Shown here: positions 37,627 through 47,320 of the stretch, piece by piece
Numbering within the stretch: the first letter of the stretch is position 1
Layout of the letters: each line of letters starts with the position of its first letter
Source of the DNA: Gammaproteobacteria bacterium
Lineage (GTDB): Bacteria > Pseudomonadota > Gammaproteobacteria > HK1
Direction: 5' to 3'
Assembly (NCBI GenBank): GCA_012103455.1
Contig: WLWT01000001.1
Coordinates: 2,466,001 to 2,530,000 of the forward strand
DNA: 64,000 bases
The notes under the pieces: model-generated
Database searches by the model: none
Told to the model about the DNA's origin: nothing
What the model saw: only the letters and a program-made list of their open reading frames with translations
Program-made: the position numbers and the translations under genes

Positions 37627-37811
37627 ATGACATAAAGGCATTGCGATTAACGTGAATGTGTAACTATCCCCAATAACAGTCCCACTTCGCCGTAGAAAAT
37701 TCTTTATCCTAACGAGAGAGGATTTTCTGATGAGCAAGCCCAGGCTGACCTAGACGCCAATCGACTGTGAGGCATAGTGCTACAGCGCCCGTGGGCCAGG
37801 ATGGCGACCCT

Positions 37812-38858
37812 TTATGTTCCGGCTGGCTCCAACATGACTTTCAGGTCGGGGCCGGCGCATTTAAGTGATTCAAACCTGTCGCAGAACGTATCGAAGCCCA
37901 CCGAGCCCGTGATGAGTTGTGCGACGTCGAGCCGGCCGTTACCGAGCAGTTCCACGATGACTTCGAAATGACGCTTCTCGTAGCACATGGTGAAGCGCAG
38001 GTCGATTGCCTTGACGACGGCGATCGCGGGCACGATCGAATCCGTGCCCATGCAAAGGCCCGCGACCACCACACACCCGTCGTTAGCAACGACCTCGATG
38101 GCTTGTTGCATGGTCCCGGCGACGCCGACGCAATCGAACACCACATCTGGCGGGCCACCGCAGACAATATGCAGCCGGTCGCTCACAGTTTCGACGCTCG
38201 CGTCGATGAATTCGGTGGCACCAAAGTCAGCCGCACGGCTGGCTCGGGCGCCCACTAAATCGCTTACCACCACCTGCCGCGCGCCCAGGTGACGGCACCA
38301 CAGGGCAACACTGAGGCCGACCGGACCGGCACCCATGATGAGAATAGTGCTGCCCGCTTGCAAGGTGGCGCGTTCCGCTGCCGCCAACCCCACTGCGAGA
38401 GGCTCAACGAGCGCGCCCATCCGATAATCGACACCTTCGGGGAGCCGAATGGCGCTTGCAAGTCCGACCCTGGTGAACTCCGCATAGGCGCCCGGCAATG
38501 TTGGCGTAGCTCGCGTGTCCACGGAAGAGCAACGATAAAATCGACCGGCCATGCAGGCCGCACAGCGCCCGCAACTGACGAAGGGCAGCGCGCAGATCGC
38601 CTCACCCACCTTGAAGCCGCCATTCGTCTCGCCGCCTACCTCGACCACTTCTCCGGCGAACTCGTGGCCCAAGATGCCGCCGGTGGCCAAGGGGCGCCAG
38701 GCGCCATCCGTATTGTGGTGCTCGGTCCAGTGCAAGTCCGTGCCGCAAATGCCGCATGCGCGCACCGCGATCACCAACTCTTCGGGCCCTGGAATGGGCT
38801 CCGCCACGTCCTCGACGACAAGCGGGGTGCCAACGGACTTAAAGACGGCCGCTTTCAT
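37812..38858 (-). CDS. Zinc-dependent medium-chain alcohol/polyol dehydrogenase
   Basis: 348 residues. Catalytic zinc ligands are the Cys of CGICGTDLHW and the His-Glu of GHEFAGEV; the structural zinc lobe is CGRCAACMAGRFYRC; MGAGPVGLSVALW is the NAD(P) fold. It resembles the threonine/butanediol/sorbitol dehydrogenase branch. It is the last gene of the minus-strand operon with a TRAP transporter and split transketolase, so probably oxidises the imported polyol or a hydroxy acid to a keto sugar. Confidence 0.85.
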   Translation of the reverse strand: MKAAVFKSVGTPLVVEDVAEPIPGPEELVIAVRACGICGTDLHWTEHHNTDGAWRPLATGGILGHEFAGEVVEVGGETNGGFKVGEAICALPFVSCGRCAACMAGRFYRCSSVDTRATPTLPGAYAEFTRVGLASAIRLPEGVDYRMGALVEPLAVGLAAAERATLQAGSTILIMGAGPVGLSVALWCRHLGARQVVVSDLVGARASRAADFGATEFIDASVETVSDRLHIVCGGPPDVVFDCVGVAGTMQQAIEVVANDGCVVVAGLCMGTDSIVPAIAVVKAIDLRFTMCYEKRHFEVIVELLGNGRLDVAQLITGSVGFDTFCDRFESLKCAGPDLKVMLEPAGT

Positions 38859-39078
38859 GCTGTGCTCCTGCTACGGGTGGTGTGATGGTGTCAAACGAGA
38901 CTCGGCGATGGTGTGCCGCTTTCGCGCCGCATTTTGCCCGGCAGTTGAAGCATGTCCGAGCAACCGCGGCGAGTTGTCGTATCTCGACAAGGTGGTCCTG
39001 TCTATTCATGGCCAACAATAGTACTTGTGCTGGTCGCGCCCGTTACAAGCGCTGAACGTGGCCCGAGGGAATGTTCCG

Positions 39079-41100
39079 TCATTCAAGGGGCGCCAAAATA
39101 TCCATGGAATCGGGCAACCATAATGTGATTTCTGGAAAAATCGTGAGCAGAACGATTACCAGGATTTCCACGATGACGAAGGGGATGATCCCGCGATAAA
39201 TCGTCGCCATGGATACGTTGTATTTCTTGGCCACGCCGTGGATAACGAAGACATTGATGCCAATGGGCGGAGTGATCTGACCCATCTCCATCATGATCAC
39301 CATGATGACGCCGAACCAAATCGGATCGAATCCGAGTCCAACGACGGTAGGGAAAAGAATAGGCAGGGTCAGCATCATCATCGGAATGATGTTCATGACC
39401 ATTCCAAGAACCAGGTAGAGGAGGAGAATGAGCACGTAGATGACGTAGCGCGATACGTCGAGACCCTTGAGGAAGTTGGCAAACGCAAGGGGGAGATCGG
39501 TGAGCGTGACGAAGTATCCCAGCAAGCCGACGCCGATCAGGATCGTGAAGATCATCGCGCTAGTTTGGGTGGCTTCCAATAGCGCTGCGAACAGTTTGTG
39601 ACGGTTGAACCCGGGCGCGAACCATGCGATCAACAGTGCCCCGCTAGCACCGATGCCTCCGGCTTCTGTTGGTGTGAGCAGGCCGGAGTAGATGCCACCG
39701 ATTACACCGGCGAACAAAATTGCCACCGGCCATACGCCGGTGATGGACTGGAGGATTTCCGCAGCCGTGGCCTTCGGCGCTTTTGGCCCTAGACTCGGAT
39801 TGATCCGGCATTGCACATACACCGCCAAGGCAAATCCGGTGACCAGGATGATCCCCGGAATAATGCCTGCCATGAACATCTTGCCGATGGATTGCTCGGT
39901 GATGATGCTATAGACAACAAATCCGATACTGGGTGGGATCAGGATCCCTAGCGTTCCTCCGGCAGCGACTGAGCCGGTCGCGAGCGAATCGTCGTAGTTG
40001 TATTTCTTCATCTGCGGAATAGAGACGGAACCCATTGTCGCCGCCGCGGCGACGCTCTCACCACAAATCGCGGCAAACCCGCCGCACCCGGCCACCGTTC
40101 CGATGGCGAGTCCGCCGGGCAAACGGCCGAACATCTTGATACCCGCGTTGTAGAGTTTTGCCCCGATGCCCGCGTGTAGGACGAGAAACCCCATCAGCAA
40201 AAAGAACGGAATGACGACAAAGAAATATTGGGCAACAGCGTCGTAGGTATTGATCTTGGCGACGTTGAACGCTACGTCATTGCCGATCAGATACATGAGG
40301 CCCGTGAGTCCGGTGAAGGCCATCGAGAACGCAACCGGAAATCCAAGCAATAAAATGGCCATCATCAGCAGCGTGTAGATGATGCCGACGGTTGCAGAGT
40401 TGAAATCTCCAAACAGCGTCTTCATCAGCGCGGCGGAGAACATTCCGGCAACCGCAATCAATACAACCGCACAAAATACAGTCCCAAACTTCGCGCTATT
40501 ACGGTGGTGTCGGTATAAGCCCGACAAGTGCGTGAACAGCGCTGCAAACAGCGTGAGTGCAAGCAGCAACGTTCCAAGTGCGACCACCGCATAAAGAAGC
40601 CCAAAGGGCATGCGTGTTATGTCGGCCACCTCTTCGCGCTGAAAAGCTTCGATGGCACGCGCAGCGCTGAGCCAACTCATCGCACCGAATAGGAACGCTC
40701 CCCAAATGGAAAAAATGCTTTGTAAGAAGCTATTGACCTGGTCCGATAGTCTGGATGTGAGCAGGTCAACCGCAACATGTTGGTTTTTCAGCATGGTGTA
40801 AGCAACACTAAAAAATGCCATGAACACCAACATGAAGGTTTGTAATTCGATCATGCCCGACAGCGGGCTGCGAAAGATCAGCCGGCTGACAAGGTCTACC
40901 ACCATGCCAATGGCCATCAATAAGGTCACGATGGCGGCCGCATAACAAAGATAGCGGCAGATAGGGTCAAGAATGCGGTGAGCGGCCCCGGCGATCAGAG
41001 CAAAGACGTCGTGAGAGTGTTCAGGCAATATCGGACCGTCAGTTGCACGGTCTTTGGTGTTCGATGGGCTATCGACCACCGGATCCTGATTTACCATCAC
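39079..41100 (-). CDS. TRAP transporter fused permease (DctQ-DctM)
   Basis: 673 residues. The first 190 are a DctQ-like four-helix domain (LCYAAAIVTLLMAIGMVVDLVSR); a linker helix leads to the DctM domain of about 12 helices with LGFPVAFSMAFTGL, GGLAIGTVAGCGGFAAICGES and TLGILIPPSIGFVVYS, typical of TRAP large permeases. It imports an organic acid or polyol with sodium together with the DctP protein encoded just upstream. Confidence 0.92.
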   Translation of the reverse strand: MMVNQDPVVDSPSNTKDRATDGPILPEHSHDVFALIAGAAHRILDPICRYLCYAAAIVTLLMAIGMVVDLVSRLIFRSPLSGMIELQTFMLVFMAFFSVAYTMLKNQHVAVDLLTSRLSDQVNSFLQSIFSIWGAFLFGAMSWLSAARAIEAFQREEVADITRMPFGLLYAVVALGTLLLALTLFAALFTHLSGLYRHHRNSAKFGTVFCAVVLIAVAGMFSAALMKTLFGDFNSATVGIIYTLLMMAILLLGFPVAFSMAFTGLTGLMYLIGNDVAFNVAKINTYDAVAQYFFVVIPFFLLMGFLVLHAGIGAKLYNAGIKMFGRLPGGLAIGTVAGCGGFAAICGESVAAAATMGSVSIPQMKKYNYDDSLATGSVAAGGTLGILIPPSIGFVVYSIITEQSIGKMFMAGIIPGIILVTGFALAVYVQCRINPSLGPKAPKATAAEILQSITGVWPVAILFAGVIGGIYSGLLTPTEAGGIGASGALLIAWFAPGFNRHKLFAALLEATQTSAMIFTILIGVGLLGYFVTLTDLPLAFANFLKGLDVSRYVIYVLILLLYLVLGMVMNIIPMMMLTLPILFPTVVGLGFDPIWFGVIMVIMMEMGQITPPIGINVFVIHGVAKKYNVSMATIYRGIIPFVIVEILVIVLLTIFPEITLWLPDSMDILAPLE

Positions 41101-41306
41101 GTCTTCCTTCCAAGACAGGTTCCGAGTTTGTCGCCCCCTCGGACCGCCGTCCAGTCCCTCAGCGAATGGCTATCCGCGTAGGCGGACGGTTGAGGAAGCG
41201 GGCCGCTACTCCGGTAACCAGGGCAATACCGTTGCCCGGGTGACGAGGTTTGCGGTCCGCTCGAGTTTAGATGAGCGGCCGGACGCCGCTCAAAAACAAG
41301 CTGTTG

Positions 41307-42380
41307 TTATTCCTGCCAGCTATTGCCCCACCATTTCGCGGAGGTGTACTTCATACCCTTAAATTCAGCGGTGTACTCGCGCACCTTCGCGAGAATCGCC
41401 TCACCATCAATGCCCTTGTCCGTCATGGTTTTCATCCATTCATCGTAGGCGGGCTTGGTCTTCGCAACCCATTTTGCTTTCTCTTCTGGCGACAGGGTAA
41501 TGATGGTGTCACCGCGTTTTTTCATCTTGCTCACTGACGAGCCTCTGCGGTTATCGACAATAGCACCCGTGAAGTTGGTGAGTTCGTTTTCCATCGAGCG
41601 CAACAGCGCCTGTTGCTCCGGCGTCAGCTTGTTCCAGGCTTGCACCGACATTGTCATCGGAATCATCACGAACGGGCCGCCTACCAGCGAGTGGTTGCTG
41701 GTGTGGTCGGTCATCTTCCACTTGATGATGGGGGCGGTCGGGAACCAGATACCGTCAACCGCCTTGCGTTGCAGTGTCACATAAAGGTCCGACACCTTGA
41801 CGTTCCTAGGCGTCGCGCCGAGCAGATTACTGTAAGTAACGCCGGACTTCGAAAATGCGCCAATCTCCAGACCTTGCAGGTCCTCGAGCGTCTTCACCGG
41901 TGCGACATCTTTGTGAATGTGCAGGTTGAAGAAATCCGATACATGGAAGCCCAGCGGCACCAGACCTTCGAACTCCGCTTTGACTTCCGGGATGTTGTGG
42001 TAAGCCTTCTGGAAGACGTGGTTCGCCTCGACCGTGCTATCGAACTGGAACGGCAAGGTCATCACATGGGTTGCTGGGAAAAGACTCTCTTGCGTGAACA
42101 GACCCGTGGTGACAACCAGATCGACCAGTCCGGACTTGAGGCCATCTATCGTTTGCGGCGCTTTGACCAATGTGCCGGCATGGAACCATTTGAACGTGAG
42201 TGCGCCGTCGGTGCGTTTTTCGATTTCCTTGAGGTAGGGGATATAGACGTGCTGTACCAGATAGTGGCCTTCCGGCTCGTAGCTGCCAACCTTGATTTCC
42301 AATGCCCAGACCGCCGGCGCCAACAGCACCGGCGCGGTGGCGTATAGCGCAAGCGCTTTTATCCATTTCATTAGATTCAT
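41307..42380 (-). CDS. TRAP transporter substrate-binding protein (DctP)
   Basis: 357 residues with a signal peptide (ALALYATAPVLLAPAVWALE) and the DctP fold: KVGSYEPEGHYLVQHVYIPYLKEIEKRTDG shortened at KRTDGALTFKWFHAGTL, DLQGLEIGAF and SDLYVTLQRKAVDG. The conserved carboxylate-contacting Arg region reads GLEIGAFSKSG, which lacks the usual Arg, so the ligand may not be a simple carboxylate (inference). A 206-bp gap with a GC-rich inverted repeat separates it from the permease gene. Confidence 0.9.
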   Translation of the reverse strand: MNLMKWIKALALYATAPVLLAPAVWALEIKVGSYEPEGHYLVQHVYIPYLKEIEKRTDGALTFKWFHAGTLVKAPQTIDGLKSGLVDLVVTTGLFTQESLFPATHVMTLPFQFDSTVEANHVFQKAYHNIPEVKAEFEGLVPLGFHVSDFFNLHIHKDVAPVKTLEDLQGLEIGAFSKSGVTYSNLLGATPRNVKVSDLYVTLQRKAVDGIWFPTAPIIKWKMTDHTSNHSLVGGPFVMIPMTMSVQAWNKLTPEQQALLRSMENELTNFTGAIVDNRRGSSVSKMKKRGDTIITLSPEEKAKWVAKTKPAYDEWMKTMTDKGIDGEAILAKVREYTAEFKGMKYTSAKWWGNSWQE

Positions 42381-42544
42381 ACTTCTTCTCCTCTGGGAGA
42401 TTGATTGTGTTGCGGGCGTTCATTCACCCTGCATATTCGGGCTGTGGACCTCGGGCTACCTCCAATGCCTTGCGCAGTGTTTTGATATGCGCCTTGATGT
42501 CTTTGCCGATCGGCCAAAGTAGGGCACAGGTGGAACCCAATAAA

Positions 42545-42686
42545 GGGCACCTGCTAAAAATGCACTTTTTCCGCGATTGCGGCGTCATCTCCGTGCTCGA
42601 ATCCTCAGGTATCACCTATACACTGCGGTTGTGCGCGCGGTGCTTCCTTGCACTCACGGAAAAATGACTATTTTTAGCAGGCGCCC
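42545..42686 (+). mobile_element. Miniature inverted-repeat element, copy C (TSD TAAA)
   Basis: 142 bp, ends GGGCACCTGCTAAAAA and TTTTTAGCAGGCGCCC, flanked by TAAA on both sides (42541-42544, 42687-42690). It occupies the centre of the 374-base gap between the transketolase and DctP genes of one operon, so it would be transcribed as a hairpin in their mRNA. Confidence 0.93.
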
Positions 42687-42754
42687 TAAATTCTGTTGCG
42701 CCCGGTATCGATAGTCTCACCCTTTGTCGATTCGTTCCGAGGCTGATGGCTATC

Positions 42755-43630
42755 CTAATCGAGCGCGGCTAATTCGGTTTCGAGCCGTTCGATCGTCGCT
42801 AGGATTTCATTCCATCCTAGCTCCCACTCAAGGCGCCCGGTGTCCCAACGTCCGTCTTTCCCGACGAAATGGGCGAAAGGGATCGCGTCTTGATAGACGT
42901 CGATGCCAGCGAAGATCTTGGTGTCGGCGATCATTGCGTATGGTTTCCCCGGGAGCGTGCGTGCTTCCTCGAAAGCGCCCAGAACTTCAGGGATGCTGTT
43001 GCCATTTATCTGGCGGGCATGGAATCCGAATGCTTCCATTTTTTCTCGGACCGGTGCAACCGCCATCACATCAGAGGTCTTGCCGGTGGCGCCAAGATCA
43101 TTGTTGTCGATGATGACGATGAAATTTGATAACGCGTAGTGGGCAGCAAACATGAATGCCTCCCACACGCTGCCTTCGTGAAGCTCGCCGTCAGAAAGCA
43201 AACAAATTACACGCTTGTCGCTGCCTCTTTTGCGTTCGCCAAGCGCGATCCCGGCCGCCTGCGACACGCCGGTGCCGAGCGAACCCGAGGTGATCTCGAA
43301 CCCTCGCGCCCATTCGATTGGGCTCTGGTCGATCGCAGAGCCATCGGCGCCCATGGTCCGAAGCTCCGCCATGGAGTAGATACCTAGCTCGGCCATGGCA
43401 GCGTAGTTGATAATGGTGTCGTGGCCGTTCGAGTTGACAAAACGATCATGGTACCAACCCTTGCCGTCCTCGCGCATTTCGTCGAAAAAGATGCATGCTC
43501 CAACATCGGCGAGCGCTACGCCCTGGCCAGCATAACCCCCGCGTTGCATGCAGATATCGACAACGTTCCGGCGTAACTTTGCCGCCCACAGTTCCAGGGC
43601 TTTTATGCGTTTCCCGGAGTTGCTCCTCAT
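42755..43630 (-). CDS. Split transketolase, N-terminal (ThDP-binding) subunit, operon 1
   Basis: 291 residues from ATG 43630 (MRSNSGKRIKALELW), overlapping the stop of the partner gene as ATGA; the longer frame upstream is out of line with the family. HDRFVNSNGHDT carries the catalytic His; the ThDP/Mg motif is SDGELHEGSVWEAF ... IDNNDLG, with Ser instead of the first Gly of GDG. Together with the C-terminal subunit it would move two-carbon ketol units between sugar phosphates. Similar split enzymes act in sulfosugar and apiose pathways; the substrate here is unknown. Confidence 0.85.
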   Translation of the reverse strand: MRSNSGKRIKALELWAAKLRRNVVDICMQRGGYAGQGVALADVGACIFFDEMREDGKGWYHDRFVNSNGHDTIINYAAMAELGIYSMAELRTMGADGSAIDQSPIEWARGFEITSGSLGTGVSQAAGIALGERKRGSDKRVICLLSDGELHEGSVWEAFMFAAHYALSNFIVIIDNNDLGATGKTSDVMAVAPVREKMEAFGFHARQINGNSIPEVLGAFEEARTLPGKPYAMIADTKIFAGIDVYQDAIPFAHFVGKDGRWDTGRLEWELGWNEILATIERLETELAALD

Positions 43631-44574
43631 TGCATGAGCGCCTCGATCCGCGTGGCCAAGGTTGCAGCATCCAGGCCGAAGTGCTTGCGAATGTGCCCGA
43701 TTGATCCGCCCGGGGCCCACCGGTCAGGCACGCCGATGCGGGTTATGCGCGGGCCGCGACCGACACTTGCGATGATCTCGCTCACCAGCCCACCGAGGCC
43801 GGTAGAAATCTGGTGGTTTTCAACGGTAACGATCTGCTCGTGGGCCAAGCAGTAATCGATTATTTCTTCCTTGTGCACCGGCTTTATCGTGGGTACGTGT
43901 AGCAGTGAATGATCGACCCCCCGTTCGACCAATACATCCGCGGCTTCGACCGCCCATTGCGTCGCGTGCCCGCAGGCGATCACACCCACGCCGCCGCCGT
44001 TACGCAGGGGATAGGTCTTCCCCAGTTCAAATTTGAATGTCTCGGGGTCGAGCATCCGTGGCGTTGTGCCGCGATGTCCGCGCATGTAAACGAGGCCAGG
44101 CGTTTCGCAAGCGACCTCGAGTGCTTGGGCGAGATCGGTAACATCCATCGGATCGATCACGGTCGCATTGGGCACCGCCCGCAACATGCCCAAATCCTCT
44201 GTGCCTTGGTGGTGAATCGGCGCCGGGCTGGAGATCCCGGGAGTAAAAGCCAGGACGATGCCAGTATTCTTGCTGGTGCCCATGCAGATCACCATCTGGT
44301 CGAAACAACGGCGCGAGGCATAGCTGCCAAACGTGGTCGCCACCGGCACATATCCCGCTTTTGCCAAACCGGCCGCGACCCCGACCAAGTTCTGTTCCGC
44401 CATGCCTACCTCGACATACTGCTCGGGCAGTTCCGCGCAAACGCGGAACAGATCGACATACTGGCTGAGGTCGGCGCTCATCATGATGACGTCTTTACGC
44501 CTGCTACACAGCTCGAAGCTGATGGCGTCGAAGGCCGAGCTTTGGAGCGTACGCTCGTCGCGTGCTAGTAGCAT
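43627..44574 (-). CDS. Split transketolase, C-terminal (pyrimidine-binding) subunit, operon 1
   Basis: 315 residues. VGMAEQNLVGVAAGLAKAGY has the catalytic Glu that activates ThDP; HHQGTEDLGMLRAVPN and TVENHQISTGLGG are standard for the Pyr and C-terminal domains. It precedes its N-terminal partner in the transcript, the reverse of the usual order and of operon 2. Confidence 0.85.
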   Translation of the reverse strand: MLLARDERTLQSSAFDAISFELCSRRKDVIMMSADLSQYVDLFRVCAELPEQYVEVGMAEQNLVGVAAGLAKAGYVPVATTFGSYASRRCFDQMVICMGTSKNTGIVLAFTPGISSPAPIHHQGTEDLGMLRAVPNATVIDPMDVTDLAQALEVACETPGLVYMRGHRGTTPRMLDPETFKFELGKTYPLRNGGGVGVIACGHATQWAVEAADVLVERGVDHSLLHVPTIKPVHKEEIIDYCLAHEQIVTVENHQISTGLGGLVSEIIASVGRGPRITRIGVPDRWAPGGSIGHIRKHFGLDAATLATRIEALMQ

Positions 44575-44757
44575 CTATCGGCCTTCATCAGGTTGTCTTG
44601 AAAAATGGTTGGCGGCAACTGCGCGCCTGGCGCTAGATTTCGCTTGGACAGAGCCGGCAATGTTGCACCCCCCGTCACAGAAGACACATGCAAGTTTTTC
44701 TCCCTCTAACCATCCGCGTATGGCCGTAGCGCGGGGTACAGCGGGGTACGGGATAGA

Positions 44758-44773
44758 GGTCAGAGGTCTGACC
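44758..44773. promoter_or_regulatory. Palindrome upstream of the transketolase/TRAP operon
   Basis: GGTCAGAGGTCTGACC has perfect 7-base arms around GG. It lies in the 309-base gap between the GntR gene and the operon it precedes, 184 bases before the first start, so it may be the operator for that regulator. Nothing else in the gap looks like a gene. Confidence 0.45.
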
Positions 44774-44794
44774 TTTGGCAGCGTTTATAAGGGT

Positions 44795-44824
44795 TCAATA
44801 TGCCCTAAGTCAATATGCCCCAAG
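44795..44824. repeat. Two tandem 15-bp units
   Basis: TCAATATGCCCTAAG followed by TCAATATGCCCCAAG, then TCAGGG. Confidence 0.85.
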
Positions 44825-44883
44825 TCAGGGCGTGCAGAATTGCTTCTTGGGCGCTTGCCGTCGCCGCAAAGCAGTCTGGCAGG

Positions 44884-45711
44884 CTAGCGTTGTTTCAGCG
44901 CACTCAGATGCGAACTGACGCGCATTGGGGGGACTCGCTTCTCCGCGACCTGCGGAATACTGCCGTGGAAGTCCAGCGCCTCACGCCGCTCGGCCGAGAA
45001 CCGGACATCAATGCGCGCCGGGTTGTACCAGGTGACCGAATAGCAAATTATCGTGCCCCGATTCGAATAAGCACTGTACTCGACTAAGAGTACCGGCTCG
45101 CCTTCGCGCAATCCGAGCAGGGACGCTGTATCGCCAGGGGCCGGAACAACCGAAAGCCGGCCGTCAGAGCGGAACAACTCGCTGTCCAATTGATCATGAA
45201 ACATCGCGATAAGCGTGTTCGTATTAACGTCGAAGCCGCTAGCGTCGAAGGCGACGCCCTCGATGACCGCAGGGACGGCATCGAATGTTCGTTGAACTGG
45301 AACATCATCGGCTCGAAACACACGGTCGATCAGCCAAATCTCGCTATCGTGCGCAATATCGAGAAGGTCCGAAATCATAGCGTCGGCGGGGCGGCGCAGG
45401 ATTGAGAGATCCGATACAGACGCCTCTTGCCCACTTTCACGTATCAATGCCGGGTGACTGCGAATGTAAGGCAACGGTACGGTGAGCGACTTTTCGTCCC
45501 TGGGCTTTCGAACAATCGTACCAACGCCCCATTTTTTCTCGATCAAACCGGCTTGCCACAGCTTGCCGAAGGCTTCCCGCAGCTTTGCGCGGCTGACGCC
45601 CAGGGCTTCGGAGAGTTTGACTTCGGACGGCAAGCGGTCGCCATCTGCGAAGTCGGATTCGATCATTGCCCGCAGTCGCGCGGTTATGTCTGTGGGGTCG
45701 TTCAGTGCCAT
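44884..45711 (-). CDS. GntR-family regulator with UTRA domain
   Basis: 275 residues. The winged helix (DGDRLPSEVKLSEALGVSRAKLREAFGKLWQAGLIEKKWGVG) has the GntR pattern in shortened form RLPSEVKLSEALGVSRAKLR; the UTRA ligand-binding domain follows (IWLIDRVFRADDVPVQRTFDAVP, VLLVEYSAYSNRGTIICYSVTWYNP). It is upstream of and in line with the transketolase/TRAP operon and probably controls it in response to a sugar-like ligand. Confidence 0.87.
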   Translation of the reverse strand: MALNDPTDITARLRAMIESDFADGDRLPSEVKLSEALGVSRAKLREAFGKLWQAGLIEKKWGVGTIVRKPRDEKSLTVPLPYIRSHPALIRESGQEASVSDLSILRRPADAMISDLLDIAHDSEIWLIDRVFRADDVPVQRTFDAVPAVIEGVAFDASGFDVNTNTLIAMFHDQLDSELFRSDGRLSVVPAPGDTASLLGLREGEPVLLVEYSAYSNRGTIICYSVTWYNPARIDVRFSAERREALDFHGSIPQVAEKRVPPMRVSSHLSALKQR

Positions 45712-45813
45712 GGCTACAGGTGGAAAAGCGAAAAGACTCAGATGACCGCGAAGCCGTCTGGACTCTCGCAGCTACAGCTAATGCAGTACTTGCTAGCGTC
45801 TTCGCGAGCTGGA

Positions 45814-46185
45814 TTACACGCTCGCCGCTTCGGAATGTGTCCGTTCCGGTTGTTCTTCGGCACGGCGTGCTTTGAACGCGCTGCCCCAGATCTGCATGGC
45901 CTCAATGATGTGCTCCAAAGAGCGGCCGAGATCGGTGATTGCATACTCAACACGTGGCGGAACCTCGGTAAAAACATGCCGCGTAATGATACCGTCCGCC
46001 TCCAACTCACGGAGTTGCAAAGTAATCATGCGCTCGGTGGCGTTCGGAGCGAGACGACACAGTGCGCCAAAGCGCTTGGGTCCGCCAAGAAGCCGGCACA
46101 CTAATATAGGTTTCCACCGCCCGCCAATCACGCTCAAGGTCGCTTCGACGTCGCAACCTGTTTTCCAATTGTATTTTCGCGCCAT
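45814..46185 (-). CDS. HxlR-family transcriptional regulator
   Basis: 123 residues from ATG 46185 (MARKYNWKTGCDVEATLSVIGGRWKP), which is the family start; the longer frame upstream runs into the promoter. Cys in TGCDVEATL may sense thiol-reactive compounds, and RFGALCRLAPNATERMITLQLRELEADGII is the winged helix. It is divergent from a quinone-oxidoreductase-like gene, the classical arrangement for this family. Confidence 0.9.
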   Translation of the reverse strand: MARKYNWKTGCDVEATLSVIGGRWKPILVCRLLGGPKRFGALCRLAPNATERMITLQLRELEADGIITRHVFTEVPPRVEYAITDLGRSLEHIIEAMQIWGSAFKARRAEEQPERTHSEAASV

Positions 46186-46214
46186 ATGACCAATCCATCT
46201 TTGAGTGAAGCCAT

Positions 46215-46234
46215 TACTTACAAAAATGTAGGTA
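46215..46234. promoter_or_regulatory. HxlR-type operator candidate
   Basis: TACTTACAAAAATGTAGGTA is a near-perfect palindrome with TACTTACA/TGTAGGTA arms, as in many HxlR operators. It lies between the divergent starts of the regulator and the oxidoreductase. Confidence 0.6.
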
Positions 46235-46304
46235 CTTGTTAATTTTGAGGCATAGCGGCAGGCTGTCCTGCATAAGCTCAACCGTCTTACGCGGAGATTA
46301 CATA

Positions 46305-47312
46305 ATGAAAGCGATTGGCTACACCGAAAGAGGCCCGATTTCAGCCGCAACCTCTGTGCTTGAATTCGACGCCGAGATGCCATCACCCGGGGCTAGCGAT
46401 CTGCTCGTGGAGGTGCGTGGAGTCTCAGTCAACCCTGTCGATGTCAAAGTGCGTGCCAACCGGCAGCCGGAAGGCGGCCCGCGAATTTTAGGGTTTGATG
46501 CCGCAGGCGTGGTGCAAGAGGTCGGCGCAGATGTCACCCTGTTCAAGCCGGGTGACGCAGTGTTCTACGCCGGCGAGTTCACGAGGCCAGGTAGCAATGC
46601 CGAATTCCAAGCTGTGGATGAGCGGCTGGTCGGACGGAAACCGGCATCGCTCAGTTTCTCGGACGCTGCCGGCATGGCGCTTACCAGCATAACGGCTTGG
46701 GAACTCTTGTTTGACAGTTTTGGCATCAACGAAGGTGCGGGTGCCGGCGAGGCTCTGTTGGTCATCGGCGGCGCGGGCGGTGTTGGATCCATTCTGATCC
46801 AACTCGCCAAGAAACTCACCGGGTTGACGGTCATTGCGACCGCATCGCGCGACGACACCGTCGCATGGGTCAAGCGGATGGGCGCCGACCACGTGGTCAA
46901 CCATCGCAACCCGCTGAACGATGAAATAGCAGCGCTAGGGATCGCCCCGAAATATGTGGCAACCCTCAACCAAACCGACCGGCACTTTGCCGCAATCATT
47001 GACTTGATCAAGCCGCGGGGACACATCGCTCTGATCGACGATCCACAGGGCATCGATATCTCGGCGATCAAACTCAAGGCGTTGTCTTACAGCTGGGAGT
47101 TCATGTTTGCGCGTTCGATGTTTCAGACCGACGACATGGATGCGCAGCACAAGCTGCTCTGCCGGGTGGCGGACATGCTTGACGATGGGACGTTAGTTGC
47201 AACCGTTAACAAAAATTGCGGCCCGCTCAATGAAGCCAACTTGCGGGCAGCGCTGGCGCACCAGGAAGCTGGCGCTGCCATCGGCAAGACCGTTCTAGGC
47301 GGCGTAGGGTAG
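46305..47312 (+). CDS. Zinc-less NADPH:quinone oxidoreductase-like MDR protein
   Basis: 335 residues from ATG 46305, preceded by GGAG. GIXXXDVK-type start region ([14 protein letters not shown]), [13 protein letters not shown] and the NADP fold [16 protein letters not shown] are typical of zinc-type alcohol dehydrogenase-like proteins that lack zinc ligands. It likely reduces quinones or enones. It forms a short operon with the SDR gene 8 bases downstream and is likely repressed by the divergent HxlR protein. Confidence 0.87.
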   Translation: MKAIGYTERGPISAATSVLEFDAEMPSPGASDLLVEVRGVSVNPVDVKVRANRQPEGGPRILGFDAAGVVQEVGADVTLFKPGDAVFYAGEFTRPGSNAEFQAVDERLVGRKPASLSFSDAAGMALTSITAWELLFDSFGINEGAGAGEALLVIGGAGGVGSILIQLAKKLTGLTVIATASRDDTVAWVKRMGADHVVNHRNPLNDEIAALGIAPKYVATLNQTDRHFAAIIDLIKPRGHIALIDDPQGIDISAIKLKALSYSWEFMFARSMFQTDDMDAQHKLLCRVADMLDDGTLVATVNKNCGPLNEANLRAALAHQEAGAAIGKTVLGGVG

Positions 47313-47320
47313 GCCACCCC

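Noticed and set aside
37727..37750. New transposase gene starting MSKPRLT
   Set aside because: The frame stops after seven codons; at most debris of an old element.
42302..42667. 121-codon frame covering miniature element copy C
   Set aside because: It starts inside the antisense of dctP and runs through the mobile element; an accident of the repeat.
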